41,660 nt of DNA, from assembly GCF_014651075.1 (NCBI RefSeq), contig NZ_BMWE01000037.1, positions 1-41,660 of the forward strand, in the 5' to 3' direction. A model generated the notes under the pieces. The model was not told the origin of the DNA. It made no database searches and saw nothing but the letters and a program-made list of their open reading frames with translations. This document shows positions 32,376-40,200 of this stretch, piece after piece (position 1 is the first letter of the stretch; each line of letters opens with the position of its first letter). The translations under genes were made by a program, and so were the position numbers. Source of the DNA: Streptomyces djakartensis. Its GTDB lineage: Bacteria > Actinomycetota > Actinomycetes > Streptomycetales > Streptomycetaceae.

Positions 32376-34060
32376 CGTGCTGCCTCCTGGGCGGTGACGG
32401 AACCGGTGGCCCGCACGGGACTGCTCGCCGCCCAGCCGGTGCTGCCGACGGCGGGCCGGGGTGTCCGGGCGGCGGCCCAGCGGACCGGGACGTGGGCCTC
32501 GGCGGGGACCGCGAAGGGCAGTGGCTCCCCGGCCTGGTCGAGGACCGCACGGCGGACCGGCGTGTGCGAGACGATCTCCAGGTAAATGCCGTGAAATGCC
32601 TCGATGTTCTGCTCGATGGTGAACAGTTCGAGGGCGCGAGCGCGGGCGGCGGCACCGAGGCGCGCACGACGCTCGGGATCACGCAGCAACGCCACGCACG
32701 CCTCGGCGAGCGCCCGCGGGTTGCGCGCCGGTACGACGAGCCCCGTGCCGCCGATGACCTCCACGACCGCGCCGACGTCGGTCGACACCGTCGCGCGTCC
32801 GCAGAGCATGGCCTCGGCCAGGCCGATCGGGAAGCCCTCGACGACGCTGGACAGGACGGTCACCGCGCCCGCGGCGTAGGCATCGGCGCGGCCGGGGAGT
32901 TCCGGTCCGCCGGTCTCCTCGAACGACACCGGGTTGTCGCCGGTGGCGTGCGGGCCGTCGGCCTCGTCGGGGAAGAGCTGGGCGGCCAGTGTCCGGCAGT
33001 GCTCGAGGTAGGCCGCGCCGCCTGGGTCGGCGGGGGCTCCGACGATGCGCAGACGGGTCCTCGGCTCCCGTCTGCGGATCTCGGCGAAGGCGTGCAGCAG
33101 TGAGACCAGGTCCTTGGCCGGTTCGACGCGCCCGACCCAGACGAGCGTGTCCGGGTCGGCGCACTCCGGGGACTCGCCCACCCACGCGAAGGGACGGGCG
33201 TCCATTCCGGGGTAGACGGTGCGGAGCTTGTCGCGGTCGGCGCCGCAGCGTTCCTGCCAGCGGCGGGCGTGCGCGTTGCCGGCCGTGACGACGGCGGCCC
33301 GTGCGTAGACCTCGGCCGCGAGCCTGCTCTGGAAGGCCGCCAGCAGGAACCGTACGGCGGGCGGGGCGTCCGGGGTGGTGAGGTAGTGCGTCCGCAGGCG
33401 CACCCCGTACTCGGTCACCAGCAGCGGCACACCGGTGAAATGGCGGGCCAGCAGGCCGGGCAGGGCGGTCGTGCCGCCGGAGGCGGTGTGGCAGAGGTCC
33501 ACCGCGCCGAGTCCGTCGTCCTCGTACCAGTCGAGCGAGAGGGGGCGCAGGGCGCGATCCAGGTGCGCGGCCACGGCCAGCAGATCCGGTACGCGTGCCT
33601 CGCGCGCCTCGCGGTGGGCGCCGGGCGCACGACAGGCGCGCTCCAGCGTGCGTACGGCGGCCTCGGAGCGGAGGGCTCCTGCCAGGCCGCCCTGCTCCCG
33701 GGCGAGTTCGGCGAGCCCGTACAGAGCGTTGCCGAAACGGTCCGTCTCAGGGGTCGACGCAGCCTCGGAAGCCCCGCACAGTACGGCCGCCAGTTCGCCG
33801 AAGCACTCGGTGAACCGCCGGCGGGCGCGGCGGCCGAGAACCGGTCCGTCCTCCGAGGACATCCACAGCGGTGCGGTGCGCACCCTGCGCACCTGCGGTG
33901 GCAGCGGGACCCAGCCCTCGTCCTCCTGCTGTTCGCTGCGGCTGAGCGCGTAGACGTCGAACTCGTGCTGGGCGAGCCCGCGCACCAGCCGGTCGCACCA
34001 GAGCACGGCGTCACCGCTCACGTACGGATAGCCACCCTCCGTAAGCAGTCCGATGCGCAC
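32372..34060 (-). CDS. PelF-type GT4 glycosyltransferase with DUF3492 N-terminus
   Basis: A 562-residue glycosyltransferase. The opening MRIGLLTEGGYPYVSGDAV and WCDRLVRGL fit the DUF3492/PelF start. The C-terminal GT-B half shows WVGRVEPAKDL, LRIVGAP and the EGFPIGLAEAM donor-binding motif near residue 400, followed by STDVGAVVEVI. PelF polymerises UDP-GalNAc/GlcNAc-type donors in Pel synthesis. The protein has no membrane segment and would act at the inner membrane face with the next gene's product. The GTG start at 34060 has GGGGG nearby. A 195-base leader with two hairpins lies upstream. First gene of the cassette. Confidence 0.88.
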   Translation of the reverse strand: MRIGLLTEGGYPYVSGDAVLWCDRLVRGLAQHEFDVYALSRSEQQEDEGWVPLPPQVRRVRTAPLWMSSEDGPVLGRRARRRFTECFGELAAVLCGASEAASTPETDRFGNALYGLAELAREQGGLAGALRSEAAVRTLERACRAPGAHREAREARVPDLLAVAAHLDRALRPLSLDWYEDDGLGAVDLCHTASGGTTALPGLLARHFTGVPLLVTEYGVRLRTHYLTTPDAPPAVRFLLAAFQSRLAAEVYARAAVVTAGNAHARRWQERCGADRDKLRTVYPGMDARPFAWVGESPECADPDTLVWVGRVEPAKDLVSLLHAFAEIRRREPRTRLRIVGAPADPGGAAYLEHCRTLAAQLFPDEADGPHATGDNPVSFEETGGPELPGRADAYAAGAVTVLSSVVEGFPIGLAEAMLCGRATVSTDVGAVVEVIGGTGLVVPARNPRALAEACVALLRDPERRARLGAAARARALELFTIEQNIEAFHGIYLEIVSHTPVRRAVLDQAGEPLPFAVPAEAHVPVRWAAARTPRPAVGSTGWAASSPVRATGSVTAQEAAR

Positions 34061-34087
34061 GAGTGCACCCCCGATCTCCCGTATGGG

Positions 34088-34111
34088 GAGCCGCCGTTGT
34101 CCCGGCGGCTC
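34088..34111 (-). promoter_or_regulatory. Hairpin near ribosome site of PelF-type gene
   Basis: 8-base inverted repeat (34088-34095 with 34104-34111) with an 8-base loop, about 27 bases before the GTG start. It could modulate translation. Confidence 0.4.
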
Positions 34112-34140
34112 GCAGCGGGAAGAACGTATGCGGACAAGGC

Positions 34141-34174
34141 GGTGGTACGACGGACGGTTGTCCGTCGCACCACC
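34141..34174 (-). promoter_or_regulatory. 15-base hairpin/operator-like inverted repeat before PelF-type gene
   Basis: Inverted repeat 34141-34155 with 34160-34174, one G-U-type mismatch and a 4-base loop. No T tract follows on either strand, so it is probably not a terminator. It may be a leader element or protein-binding site. A separate 12-base palindrome AGGTCGCGACCT is at 34235-34246. Confidence 0.45.
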
Positions 34175-34255
34175 AAAAGGGGTGAACGGTCGTAACTTTC
34201 CTGTGCGGGTCGCGTTCTGTCGCGCTAGGAAATCAGGTCGCGACCTCCCGCCCCG

Positions 34256-35737
34256 TCATCTCCCCGGATACGGCCAGGGGTTGGGCAGACAGTGAATGCC
34301 GTCGTGGTCGAGGAACTTGGTCTGCTGCTGCATGACGGGGGCGAGGCCGCCGTCCTTGTCGCAGGTGACGTGGCCGTAGCCGAGGCGGTGGCCGACCTCG
34401 TGATTGATCAGCATCTGCCGGTAGGCGTGGATCTTGTCGCCGTACGTCCGTGAGCCCTGCGCCCACCGGTAGGCGTTGATCATCACGCGCTCGGTGGCGG
34501 CCGAGTCGCAGGAGACGTTGTCCACGGTGGTGTCCAGGCCGGACTTGGCGCACCAGTCGGCGGTCGTGCCGGGACTGGCCAGAGTGATCACGAAGTCGGG
34601 CCGGCCGGAGTAGACGCGCTCGAAGGTACGCGCGCCGTTGTGGGCCCAGCTGCGCTGGTCGTTGAGCGTCTTCTGCACGGCCTCGGCGAAGAGTTCGGCG
34701 TCGAGCCCGAGCCCCTGCTCCACGTCCACACGGTAGGTGAACTTCTGTCCGGGACCCGGCGCCTCGGCGATGCCGGGGACGGCGTCGAACTTCCCCGAGC
34801 CCTTGAGCGTGGCACCGAGCGGGTACGTCCGGCCCATCTTCTCGCCGTACGTCAGCAGCTTCGTGTCCGGGTCGGGGGCGAGCGCGCGGCCGTCCGCGCG
34901 GGACGCGGAGTCGCGGACGTCGCGGGACCGGTCGGAAGCGGACTGCGACGGCGTGTCCGCGCCACCCTGGCCGTCGGCGACCTGACCGGCGACGACCACG
35001 GCCAGCACGGTGGTGACCGCGGCGGCGGCGATGCCGGTGAAGGTGCGGCCCTTGGTGCCGTTGGTGCCCTTGGCGCCCTTCCCCGTCGCCGGCGGGCCGG
35101 TCGGCTCCGCGTGGTCCTCGTCCACGCCGTCGGAGCGGAGTCCGGCCGCCGGGCCGTCGCTCCAGTCCGCGACGGAGACGTAGGCGTCCGCGGCGTCCGC
35201 GGAGGCGGGCGTACCGGGCGCGAAGACGTCGCCCTCGCCGAAGACGTCGAGGTATTCCTGCCGGGGCCCGGGCGCCCGCCGCTGCCGCGGCAGGGCCGCG
35301 CCACCGCTGCCCCTCAACTCACCCCAGCCACCCCCGGCTTCCCGCTGCTCGGGGTGGCCTCCACGGGCTTGCGGGAAGCCGTGCGGAGGGGTGTTGGCGG
35401 AGGGACGGGGCACCCCGCGCGCGGGCGTGCCCTCGGGCAGGCGGGGGGCACCGTGCGCCGGCGTCCCGTCCGGAAACCGTCCGCCGGGCGGACGCGGCGC
35501 GCCGCGCGGGGGCGTCACCTCCGGTGGAGCGGGCCGCGGTCCCGGCGTGCGGTGCTGGGCGCCATCCGGCGGCGGCCAGCCGGTCCGCCCGGTGCGCGGC
35601 AGTCCGGCGCGGCCTCCCCGGCTCGCGTCCGGCGCCTGGCCGGGCCCCTGTGCCGGCCCGGCCCGGCCGTCCCCTCCTGCGGTTGTGTCCGCGGCGTCGC
35701 CCTTGGCGACGGGCCCGCGGCGGCTGTGGCGTCCCAC
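34256..35737 (-). CDS. DUF3152 membrane-anchored metzincin-like protein
   Basis: A 493-residue protein. Residues 1-230 are a disordered, P/G/R-rich cytoplasmic tail with repeated PxGTPARGxPRP-like units. A single membrane segment (about 234-252) is followed by the extracytoplasmic DUF3152 domain. That domain contains HEVGHRLGYGH (446-456), which fits the metzincin zinc motif HExxHxxGxxH, and Met469 could be the Met-turn. Cysteines at 396, 410, 459 and 483 may form disulfides. From memory the M. tuberculosis homologue is Rv3207c. The GTG at 35737 starts eight bases after the hydrolase stop, so it is in that operon. Confidence 0.85.
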   Translation of the reverse strand: MGRHSRRGPVAKGDAADTTAGGDGRAGPAQGPGQAPDASRGGRAGLPRTGRTGWPPPDGAQHRTPGPRPAPPEVTPPRGAPRPPGGRFPDGTPAHGAPRLPEGTPARGVPRPSANTPPHGFPQARGGHPEQREAGGGWGELRGSGGAALPRQRRAPGPRQEYLDVFGEGDVFAPGTPASADAADAYVSVADWSDGPAAGLRSDGVDEDHAEPTGPPATGKGAKGTNGTKGRTFTGIAAAAVTTVLAVVVAGQVADGQGGADTPSQSASDRSRDVRDSASRADGRALAPDPDTKLLTYGEKMGRTYPLGATLKGSGKFDAVPGIAEAPGPGQKFTYRVDVEQGLGLDAELFAEAVQKTLNDQRSWAHNGARTFERVYSGRPDFVITLASPGTTADWCAKSGLDTTVDNVSCDSAATERVMINAYRWAQGSRTYGDKIHAYRQMLINHEVGHRLGYGHVTCDKDGGLAPVMQQQTKFLDHDGIHCLPNPWPYPGR

Positions 35738-35745
35738 GTCGCGCC

Positions 35746-36819
35746 TCAGCCCCCCATGCTCTCGTCCGTGCGTTCTTCCTCGACGGCCTCTTCACCGGCA
35801 TCCGCCCGGCCCGGGCCCGGCTCGGCCGTGGCACCCCGAGCCCGCTGTGCCCGCCGCGTGCCCAAGTCTCCCGCACCACCCAGGTGTTCGCGAAACGCCC
35901 TGGCCACGGTCTCCGGGTACTCCATCATGGCCACGTGCCCCGCGTCCGGCAACGTCACCAGACGTGAGTCACGGAAGGCCCGGGCCGCCTTCTGCGCCAT
36001 GCGGAAGCCGACGAGCTGGTCGCGGCCGCCGTAGATGAGAAGCGTCGGGGCGAGGACCCGTTCGGCCTGGCGCCACAGCCCATGCTGGCCGCCCAGCGTG
36101 TACGCGTTGACTATCCCGCGCGCGGAGCGCGCCATCGCGTCCCAGAAGTACGGCAGCCGCAGCCGCCGCTCCATCTCCTGCACGGCGTTGCGGAAACCTT
36201 CCGGCGTGACCCGCTCCGGATCCCCGTAACAGAGCGCCATCACACCACGGACCCGCTGCTCCGCCGTCCACGCCCGGGTGAGCCGGGTGAACAGCGGGGC
36301 GACGCCGGGAACGGCGAGCAGCCCCGTCGGCACGGCGGAACGCTGCACACGGATCTCGGGCAGGGCGGGCGACACGAGCGTGAGCGTACGGACGAGGTCG
36401 GGCCGCACCGCGGCGACACGAGTGGTGACGGCGCCACCGAGCGAGTTGCCGAACAGATGCACGGGACCGCGTCCGGAGGCGTCGAGGTAGCGGATGACCG
36501 CGCGCGCGTGCGCCGTGACGGAGTAGTTGCCGTCGTCCGGCGGCGGGGAGTCCCCGAAGCCCGGCAGGTCGAGGGCCTCGCTGTCGACGACGTCGTCCAG
36601 CAGCGGCATCAGCGCCGACCAGTTCTGCGACGAACCCCCGAGCCCGTGCACGTAGAGCGCGGAGGGCAGCCCCTCGCGGGCCGGGCGCCTCGACCGCACC
36701 TTCAGCGTGACACCGGGAAGCTCGACCGACCTGAGCCGCTCGCCGTCGGCGACCCTCACTCCCCCCACCTTCGGCAGCACGTTGGCGGGCGGCACGAAGG
36801 GCAGTTCGGTCGAGGACAT
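35746..36819 (-). CDS. Alpha/beta-fold hydrolase
   Basis: A 357-residue alpha/beta hydrolase. The nucleophile Ser is in GNSLGG, the Asp in YGGRDQLV and the His in DAGHVAM. HGLGGSSQNW forms the oxyanion region. The last 45 residues are an acidic/basic disordered tail. Substrate unknown; esters or lipids are typical. The ATG at 36819 has no Shine-Dalgarno site, and a TAACAT -10 six bases upstream suggests a leaderless mRNA. It is followed by the DUF3152 gene with an 8-base gap. Confidence 0.9.
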   Translation of the reverse strand: MSSTELPFVPPANVLPKVGGVRVADGERLRSVELPGVTLKVRSRRPAREGLPSALYVHGLGGSSQNWSALMPLLDDVVDSEALDLPGFGDSPPPDDGNYSVTAHARAVIRYLDASGRGPVHLFGNSLGGAVTTRVAAVRPDLVRTLTLVSPALPEIRVQRSAVPTGLLAVPGVAPLFTRLTRAWTAEQRVRGVMALCYGDPERVTPEGFRNAVQEMERRLRLPYFWDAMARSARGIVNAYTLGGQHGLWRQAERVLAPTLLIYGGRDQLVGFRMAQKAARAFRDSRLVTLPDAGHVAMMEYPETVARAFREHLGGAGDLGTRRAQRARGATAEPGPGRADAGEEAVEEERTDESMGG

Positions 36820-36825
36820 GCGGCA

Positions 36826-36854
36826 ATGTTACGAGACGATCACGTGGTGGTTCA
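36826..36854 (-). promoter_or_regulatory. Probable promoter giving leaderless hydrolase mRNA
   Basis: Minus strand TGAACC (36849-36854), 17 bases, TAACAT (36826-36831). The -10 ends six bases before the ATG. Confidence 0.45.
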
Positions 36855-37066
36855 TGTGTTCGCCATCACAGGAATCGGCCACTTGAGACGCGAGGGATGG
36901 GCACACGAGAAGCAGTCGACGGGATGCGGTCGAAGGGACGCGCACCGCGTCACATCCCGGACGCGGATCGCATAGCGTCCGGATCGGGTGTCTCCTAGGC
37001 TCGTACCCAGGGCACCCGCGTGTGGCCCCTGCATCCCCAGGGACGTTCGTAGGAAGGGAGCCCAGC

Positions 37067-37291
37067 ATGGCCGTAGACCCCACCGACCCCGAGACGTTCG
37101 AGGCCGAGGACGCACCGGAAACGCCGGAGTACGACGTCGAGGCCCCCGAGGTCGACGCGGCCGAGCAGCACGCGGACATCACGCCGGACCGCGACGATCC
37201 GCTGACCGCCGTCGACCCGGGCCGCGCCAACGAGGCCGACCTGGCGGAACAGGCCCGGATCGTCTCGCTCGACGAGGACGACTACCGGTGA
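37067..37291 (+). CDS. Small acidic protein, function unknown
   Basis: A 74-residue, strongly acidic protein (many D and E, few K) with no hydrophobic core, probably disordered. It begins MAVDPTDPETFE and ends SLDEDDYR. GGAAGGGAG stands just before the ATG at 37067. It lies divergent from the hydrolase operon and 207 bases before tetR. TAGGCT near 37000 could be a -10, without a good -35. No family recognised. Confidence 0.75.
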   Translation: MAVDPTDPETFEAEDAPETPEYDVEAPEVDAAEQHADITPDRDDPLTAVDPGRANEADLAEQARIVSLDEDDYR

Positions 37292-37346
37292 CGCACGCCG
37301 CCCGAGGGCGACGCGAGACATCACCGAGCAGGAAAGGAGCCGCATT

Positions 37347-37502
37347 TTGCCCGCTCTGCCCCTGTTTGAAACCTTCTCAACCACTTTCGTAACCGTCCGG
37401 TCCGTGAAATTCTGCGCTCTCACCGCGCGCACCACGGTTACCGAAAAGTACGATGGCGACGCGGCCAGATCCGCATGTGGACGACTATGGGAGGCGGCGT
37501 GA
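37347..37502 (+). CDS. Possible 51-residue leader ORF coupled to tetR
   Basis: A TTG start at 37347 with AAGGAG seven bases upstream opens a 51-codon frame whose TGA overlaps the tetR GTG (GTGA, 37499-37502). The codon use is not streptomycete-like (AGA, TGT, CTA, AAA), so it may be a regulatory leader or chance. The peptide begins MPALPLFETFS. Inverted repeat GTAACCG/CGGTTAC (37389-37395 and 37434-37440) lies within it and could be a TetR-type operator. Confidence 0.35.
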   Translation: MPALPLFETFSTTFVTVRSVKFCALTARTTVTEKYDGDAARSACGRLWEAA

Positions 37503-38146
37503 CAGCCATCGAGCAGACAGAGGCGGTTCGCCCGCGGGGCACACGCCTGCCGCGCCGTGCCCGACGGAACCAGCTCCTGGGCGCCGCCCAGGAGGTCTTC
37601 GTGGCCCAGGGCTACCACGCGGCCGCGATGGACGACATCGCCGAGCGCGCCGGCGTCAGCAAGCCCGTGCTCTACCAGCACTTCCCGGGCAAGCTCGACC
37701 TCTATCTCGCGCTGCTGGACCAGCACTGCGAGTCGCTCATCCAGGCCGTGCGGAACGCGCTGGCGTCGACGAGCGACAACAAGCAACGCGTGCGGGCCAC
37801 CATGGACGCCTACTTCGCGTACGTCGAGGACGACGGTGGCGCCTTCCGCCTCGTCTTCGAGTCGGACCTGACGAACGAGCCCGCCGTGCGCGAGCGCGTC
37901 GACAAGGTCACCAACGAGTGCGCGGAGGCGATCTGCGACGTCATCGCCGAGGACACCGGCCTGTCGCGCGCGGAGTCGATGCTGCTCGCCTCGGGCCTGG
38001 GCGGCCTCGCCCAGGTGGTGGCGCGGTCCTGGCTGCACAGCGACCGCAGCGTGCCGCGCGACCAGGCCGTGCAGCTGCTCGCCTCGCTGGCGTGGCGCGG
38101 CATCGCGGGCTTCCCGCTGCACGGATCCGACCAGCAGCACCACTGA
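37499..38146 (+). CDS. TetR/AcrR-family transcription regulator
   Basis: A 215-residue regulator. The N-terminal helix-turn-helix runs about 24-68 and includes the recognition region MDDIAERAGVSKPVLYQHFPGK. The C-terminal ligand/dimer domain has the all-helical composition of the family. The GTG at 37499 has GGGAGG four to five bases upstream; an in-frame ATG at 37475 is less well placed. From memory the gene corresponds to Rv3208 in mycobacteria, in the same context before DUF3107. Target genes and ligand are unknown; autoregulation is plausible. Confidence 0.92.
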   Translation: MTAIEQTEAVRPRGTRLPRRARRNQLLGAAQEVFVAQGYHAAAMDDIAERAGVSKPVLYQHFPGKLDLYLALLDQHCESLIQAVRNALASTSDNKQRVRATMDAYFAYVEDDGGAFRLVFESDLTNEPAVRERVDKVTNECAEAICDVIAEDTGLSRAESMLLASGLGGLAQVVARSWLHSDRSVPRDQAVQLLASLAWRGIAGFPLHGSDQQHH

Positions 38147-38160
38147 GGGCTGCTTTGTTC

Positions 38161-38194
38161 CCGCCCGATGTTCGCTCGTGGCGTTCTCGGGCGG
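38161..38194 (+). terminator. Possible weak hairpin after tetR
   Basis: An 8-base inverted repeat (38161-38168 with 38187-38194) with an 18-base loop, 15 bases after the tetR stop. The long loop and missing T tract make termination doubtful. A -10-like TAATGT follows near 38220 and may start the DUF3107 gene. Confidence 0.3.
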
Positions 38195-38281
38195 AGCATG
38201 CGGATCCCCTCACCGGGCTAATGTGTGCTGCGTACGGCGCGGAAGGTCGCGCACATCACTGACCGTCGGAGGGACATAGCC

Positions 38282-38509
38282 GTGGAGGTCAAGATCGGCG
38301 TGCAGCACGCGCCCCGCGAGATCGTTCTGGAGAGCGGTCAGAGCCCCGAGGAGGTCGAGCGCGTGGTGGCCGAGGCACTGGCCGGGAAGTCACAGCTGCT
38401 CAGCCTCGTGGACGAGCACGGCCGCAAGGTCCTGGTCCCGGCCGACCGTCTCGCCTACGTCGAGATCGGCGAGCCGGCCCCGCGCAAGGTGGGCTTCGGC
38501 GCGCTGTAG
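38282..38509 (+). CDS. DUF3107 family protein
   Basis: A 75-residue protein matching the actinobacterial DUF3107 family: an initial strand VEVKIGVQ, the middle SPEEVERVVAEAL helix and an ending APRKVGFGAL. From memory its mycobacterial homologue is Rv3208A. The role is unknown. The GTG at 38282 has GGAGGG at good spacing. A very strong terminator follows eight bases after the stop. Confidence 0.88.
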   Translation: MEVKIGVQHAPREIVLESGQSPEEVERVVAEALAGKSQLLSLVDEHGRKVLVPADRLAYVEIGEPAPRKVGFGAL

Positions 38510-38516
38510 GCGCACG

Positions 38517-38561
38517 CGCGAACGGGGCGGGACGGCTGCCGGCCGTCCCGCCCCGTTCGCG
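38517..38561. terminator. 20-base hairpin after DUF3107 gene
   Basis: Perfect 20-base inverted repeat (38517-38536 with 38542-38561) with a 5-base loop. The bases after it repeat parts of the right arm (ccccgttcgcgtt recurs about 20 bases later). Confidence 0.85.
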
Positions 38562-38741
38562 TTCCCGCGCCCCCGTTCGCGTTGCCCCCGCCTCGTTCGT
38601 GCTCTCCCCGCCGGCGCGGCAGGCGGGCTCCTCCACGGGCCGCGCACACCTCACTCACAGGGGTGGGTTGGAATCCGCAGGTCAGGGGTAAGACGGGCTA
38701 CGACCGATCTGACCAGCCGGCCATGTGGGAGGGACCCCGAC

Positions 38742-39011
38742 ATGCTCCTGGAAGCGCTGAGCTCCGCGATCCTCGGCCTGGCTCTGGCATGGGCGGCCAC
38801 GCACCGCTTGGCGCACCGTCTCCCGGCCCGCCCCCTGGTCCTGTCGACCGGCGTCGCCGGCGCCCTCTTCGGGGCGTTCGTGATGCACAGCGCTCTGGAG
38901 GCCGGCCACCTGCTGGTGGTCCTGCTCGGCGCGGTGATCGTCTCGGTGGCCTCGCTGTCCCTGCTGCTGCGCCCCGCGGGGCGCATGCGCCGACGATCAG
39001 CGACGGCGTAG
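38742..39011 (+). CDS. Small membrane protein, function unknown
   Basis: An 89-residue protein with hydrophobic segments at about 4-20, 33-52 and 57-78, and a basic tail (GRMRRRS). GGGAGGG precedes the ATG. It stands alone between the DUF3107 terminator and a convergent ferritin-like gene. No domain recognised. Confidence 0.75.
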   Translation: MLLEALSSAILGLALAWAATHRLAHRLPARPLVLSTGVAGALFGAFVMHSALEAGHLLVVLLGAVIVSVASLSLLLRPAGRMRRRSATA

Positions 39012-39060
39012 CCACAGCCGTCAGGCGCGCGGTACTCGCGCGCCCAGCCGACGAGCGCCG

Positions 39061-39810
39061 CTAAGCGGCCAGGCCCAGCGCGGCCATCCGCTTGGTGTGG
39101 GCCTCGGTGATCCGGGAGAACATCCTGCCGACCTCGGCCAGGTCGAAGCCGTCCGCGACGCCGCCCACCAGCATGGTCGACAGCGCGTCCCGGTCGGCGA
39201 CCACCCGCTGGGACTGCGACAGGGCCTCGCCCATCAGCCGCCGAGCCCACAGCGCCAGCCGCCCGCCCACCCGCGGGTCGGCGTCGATCGCGGCACGCAC
39301 CTTCTCCACGGCGAAGCCGCCGTGCCCGGTGTCGTCGAGCACCGCCAGCACCAGATCACGGCTGTCGGAGTCCAGCCGCGCGGCCACCTCGCGGTAGAAG
39401 TCGCTGGCGATCGAGTCTCCGACGTACGCCTTGACGAGCCCTTCGAGCCAGTCCGACGGGGCTGTCTGCTTGTGGAAGCCGTCGTACGCCGCGACGAACG
39501 GCTCCATCGCCCTCGTGGGCTCCTCACCGATCTCCGCGAGCCGGTCGCGCAGCCTCTCGAAGTGGTGGAACTCGGCCGACGCCATCTTCGCCAGCTCCGC
39601 CTTGTCCTCCAGCGTCGGCGCCAGCTTGGCGTCCTCCGCGAGCCGCTCGAACGCCGCGAGTTCGCCGTACGCGAGCGCGCCGAGCAGGTCCACGACCGCG
39701 GCGCGGTACTGCGGGTCGGCGGAGGCCGACGCCCAGTCCCGGGCGGCGACTCCGGTGGGTTCGGCGGGGGCGGTTTCCGAGGCGTTCCCAGGCTTGTCAG
39801 AGCTCGTCAT
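39061..39810 (-). CDS. Ferritin-like fold protein (MiaE-like)
   Basis: A 249-residue helical-bundle protein annotated elsewhere as ferritin-like fold. Candidate diiron ligands include Glu50 and Glu80-x-x-His83; the second helix pair offers a Glu in FYREVA and Asp-x-x-His in DTGH, where Glu would be usual. It resembles tRNA hydroxylase MiaE in layout, but function is unproven. The ATG at 39810 has no Shine-Dalgarno site, and a TATTGT -10 lies seven bases upstream, so the mRNA is probably leaderless. From memory it corresponds to Rv3210c. Confidence 0.85.
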   Translation of the reverse strand: MTSSDKPGNASETAPAEPTGVAARDWASASADPQYRAAVVDLLGALAYGELAAFERLAEDAKLAPTLEDKAELAKMASAEFHHFERLRDRLAEIGEEPTRAMEPFVAAYDGFHKQTAPSDWLEGLVKAYVGDSIASDFYREVAARLDSDSRDLVLAVLDDTGHGGFAVEKVRAAIDADPRVGGRLALWARRLMGEALSQSQRVVADRDALSTMLVGGVADGFDLAEVGRMFSRITEAHTKRMAALGLAA

Positions 39811-39817
39811 GAAGCGC

Positions 39818-39846
39818 ACAATAGCTCGCCCGCCGGGAGGCGTAAG
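39818..39846 (-). promoter_or_regulatory. Probable promoter giving leaderless ferritin-like mRNA
   Basis: Minus strand CTTACG (39841-39846), 17 bases, TATTGT (39818-39823). The -10 ends seven bases before the ATG at 39810. Confidence 0.5.
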
Positions 39847-39915
39847 GCCCTGGTCGATCACTGTGACGACGACTACGTGACCAAATCGGCCATCGCGTAT
39901 GCGGGATTCCGGGGT

Positions 39916-40200
39916 ATGGTGGTAATGCGCCTGCTGGTACGTCCACGTACCTCGACAGGCCGCACGTATGAGGATGCCCGGTCGGTGGCCCGATCGGCTC
40001 CGACCCGACAGCCCTCACCGGCCGTGCGGCACTGCACGTACGAGACCCGGAGGGGGACACCCTCAGCGGTACGAGCGCTAGAGCGTAGGCGCGGTCCCGT
40101 GCTCTTCGGCCCGCCCGTAGGCAGCCGACGTCCCCGGCACGGTCCGGCAAGACCCCCGCGCTCGCCTCGCGCCGCCCACACAGAAGAGGCAGCACCCTGA
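39916..40200 (+). CDS. Possible leader ORF overlapping the helicase start
   Basis: A 94-codon open frame from ATG 39916 (MVVMRLLV) whose TGA (40198-40200) overlaps the helicase CTG start as CTGA. This occupies most of the 335-base gap before the helicase. It is rich in Arg, with mixed third positions, so coding is doubtful. Coupled translation could explain the rare CTG start. I see no other gene or clear promoter in the gap. Confidence 0.35.
   Translation: MVVMRLLVRPRTSTGRTYEDARSVARSAPTRQPSPAVRHCTYETRRGTPSAVRALERRRGPVLFGPPVGSRRPRHGPARPPRSPRAAHTEEAAP

Noticed and set aside
38249..38270. A minus-strand GGTCAGTG damage-type half site before DUF3107
   Set aside because: No -10 at the required distance and orientation away from the gene.
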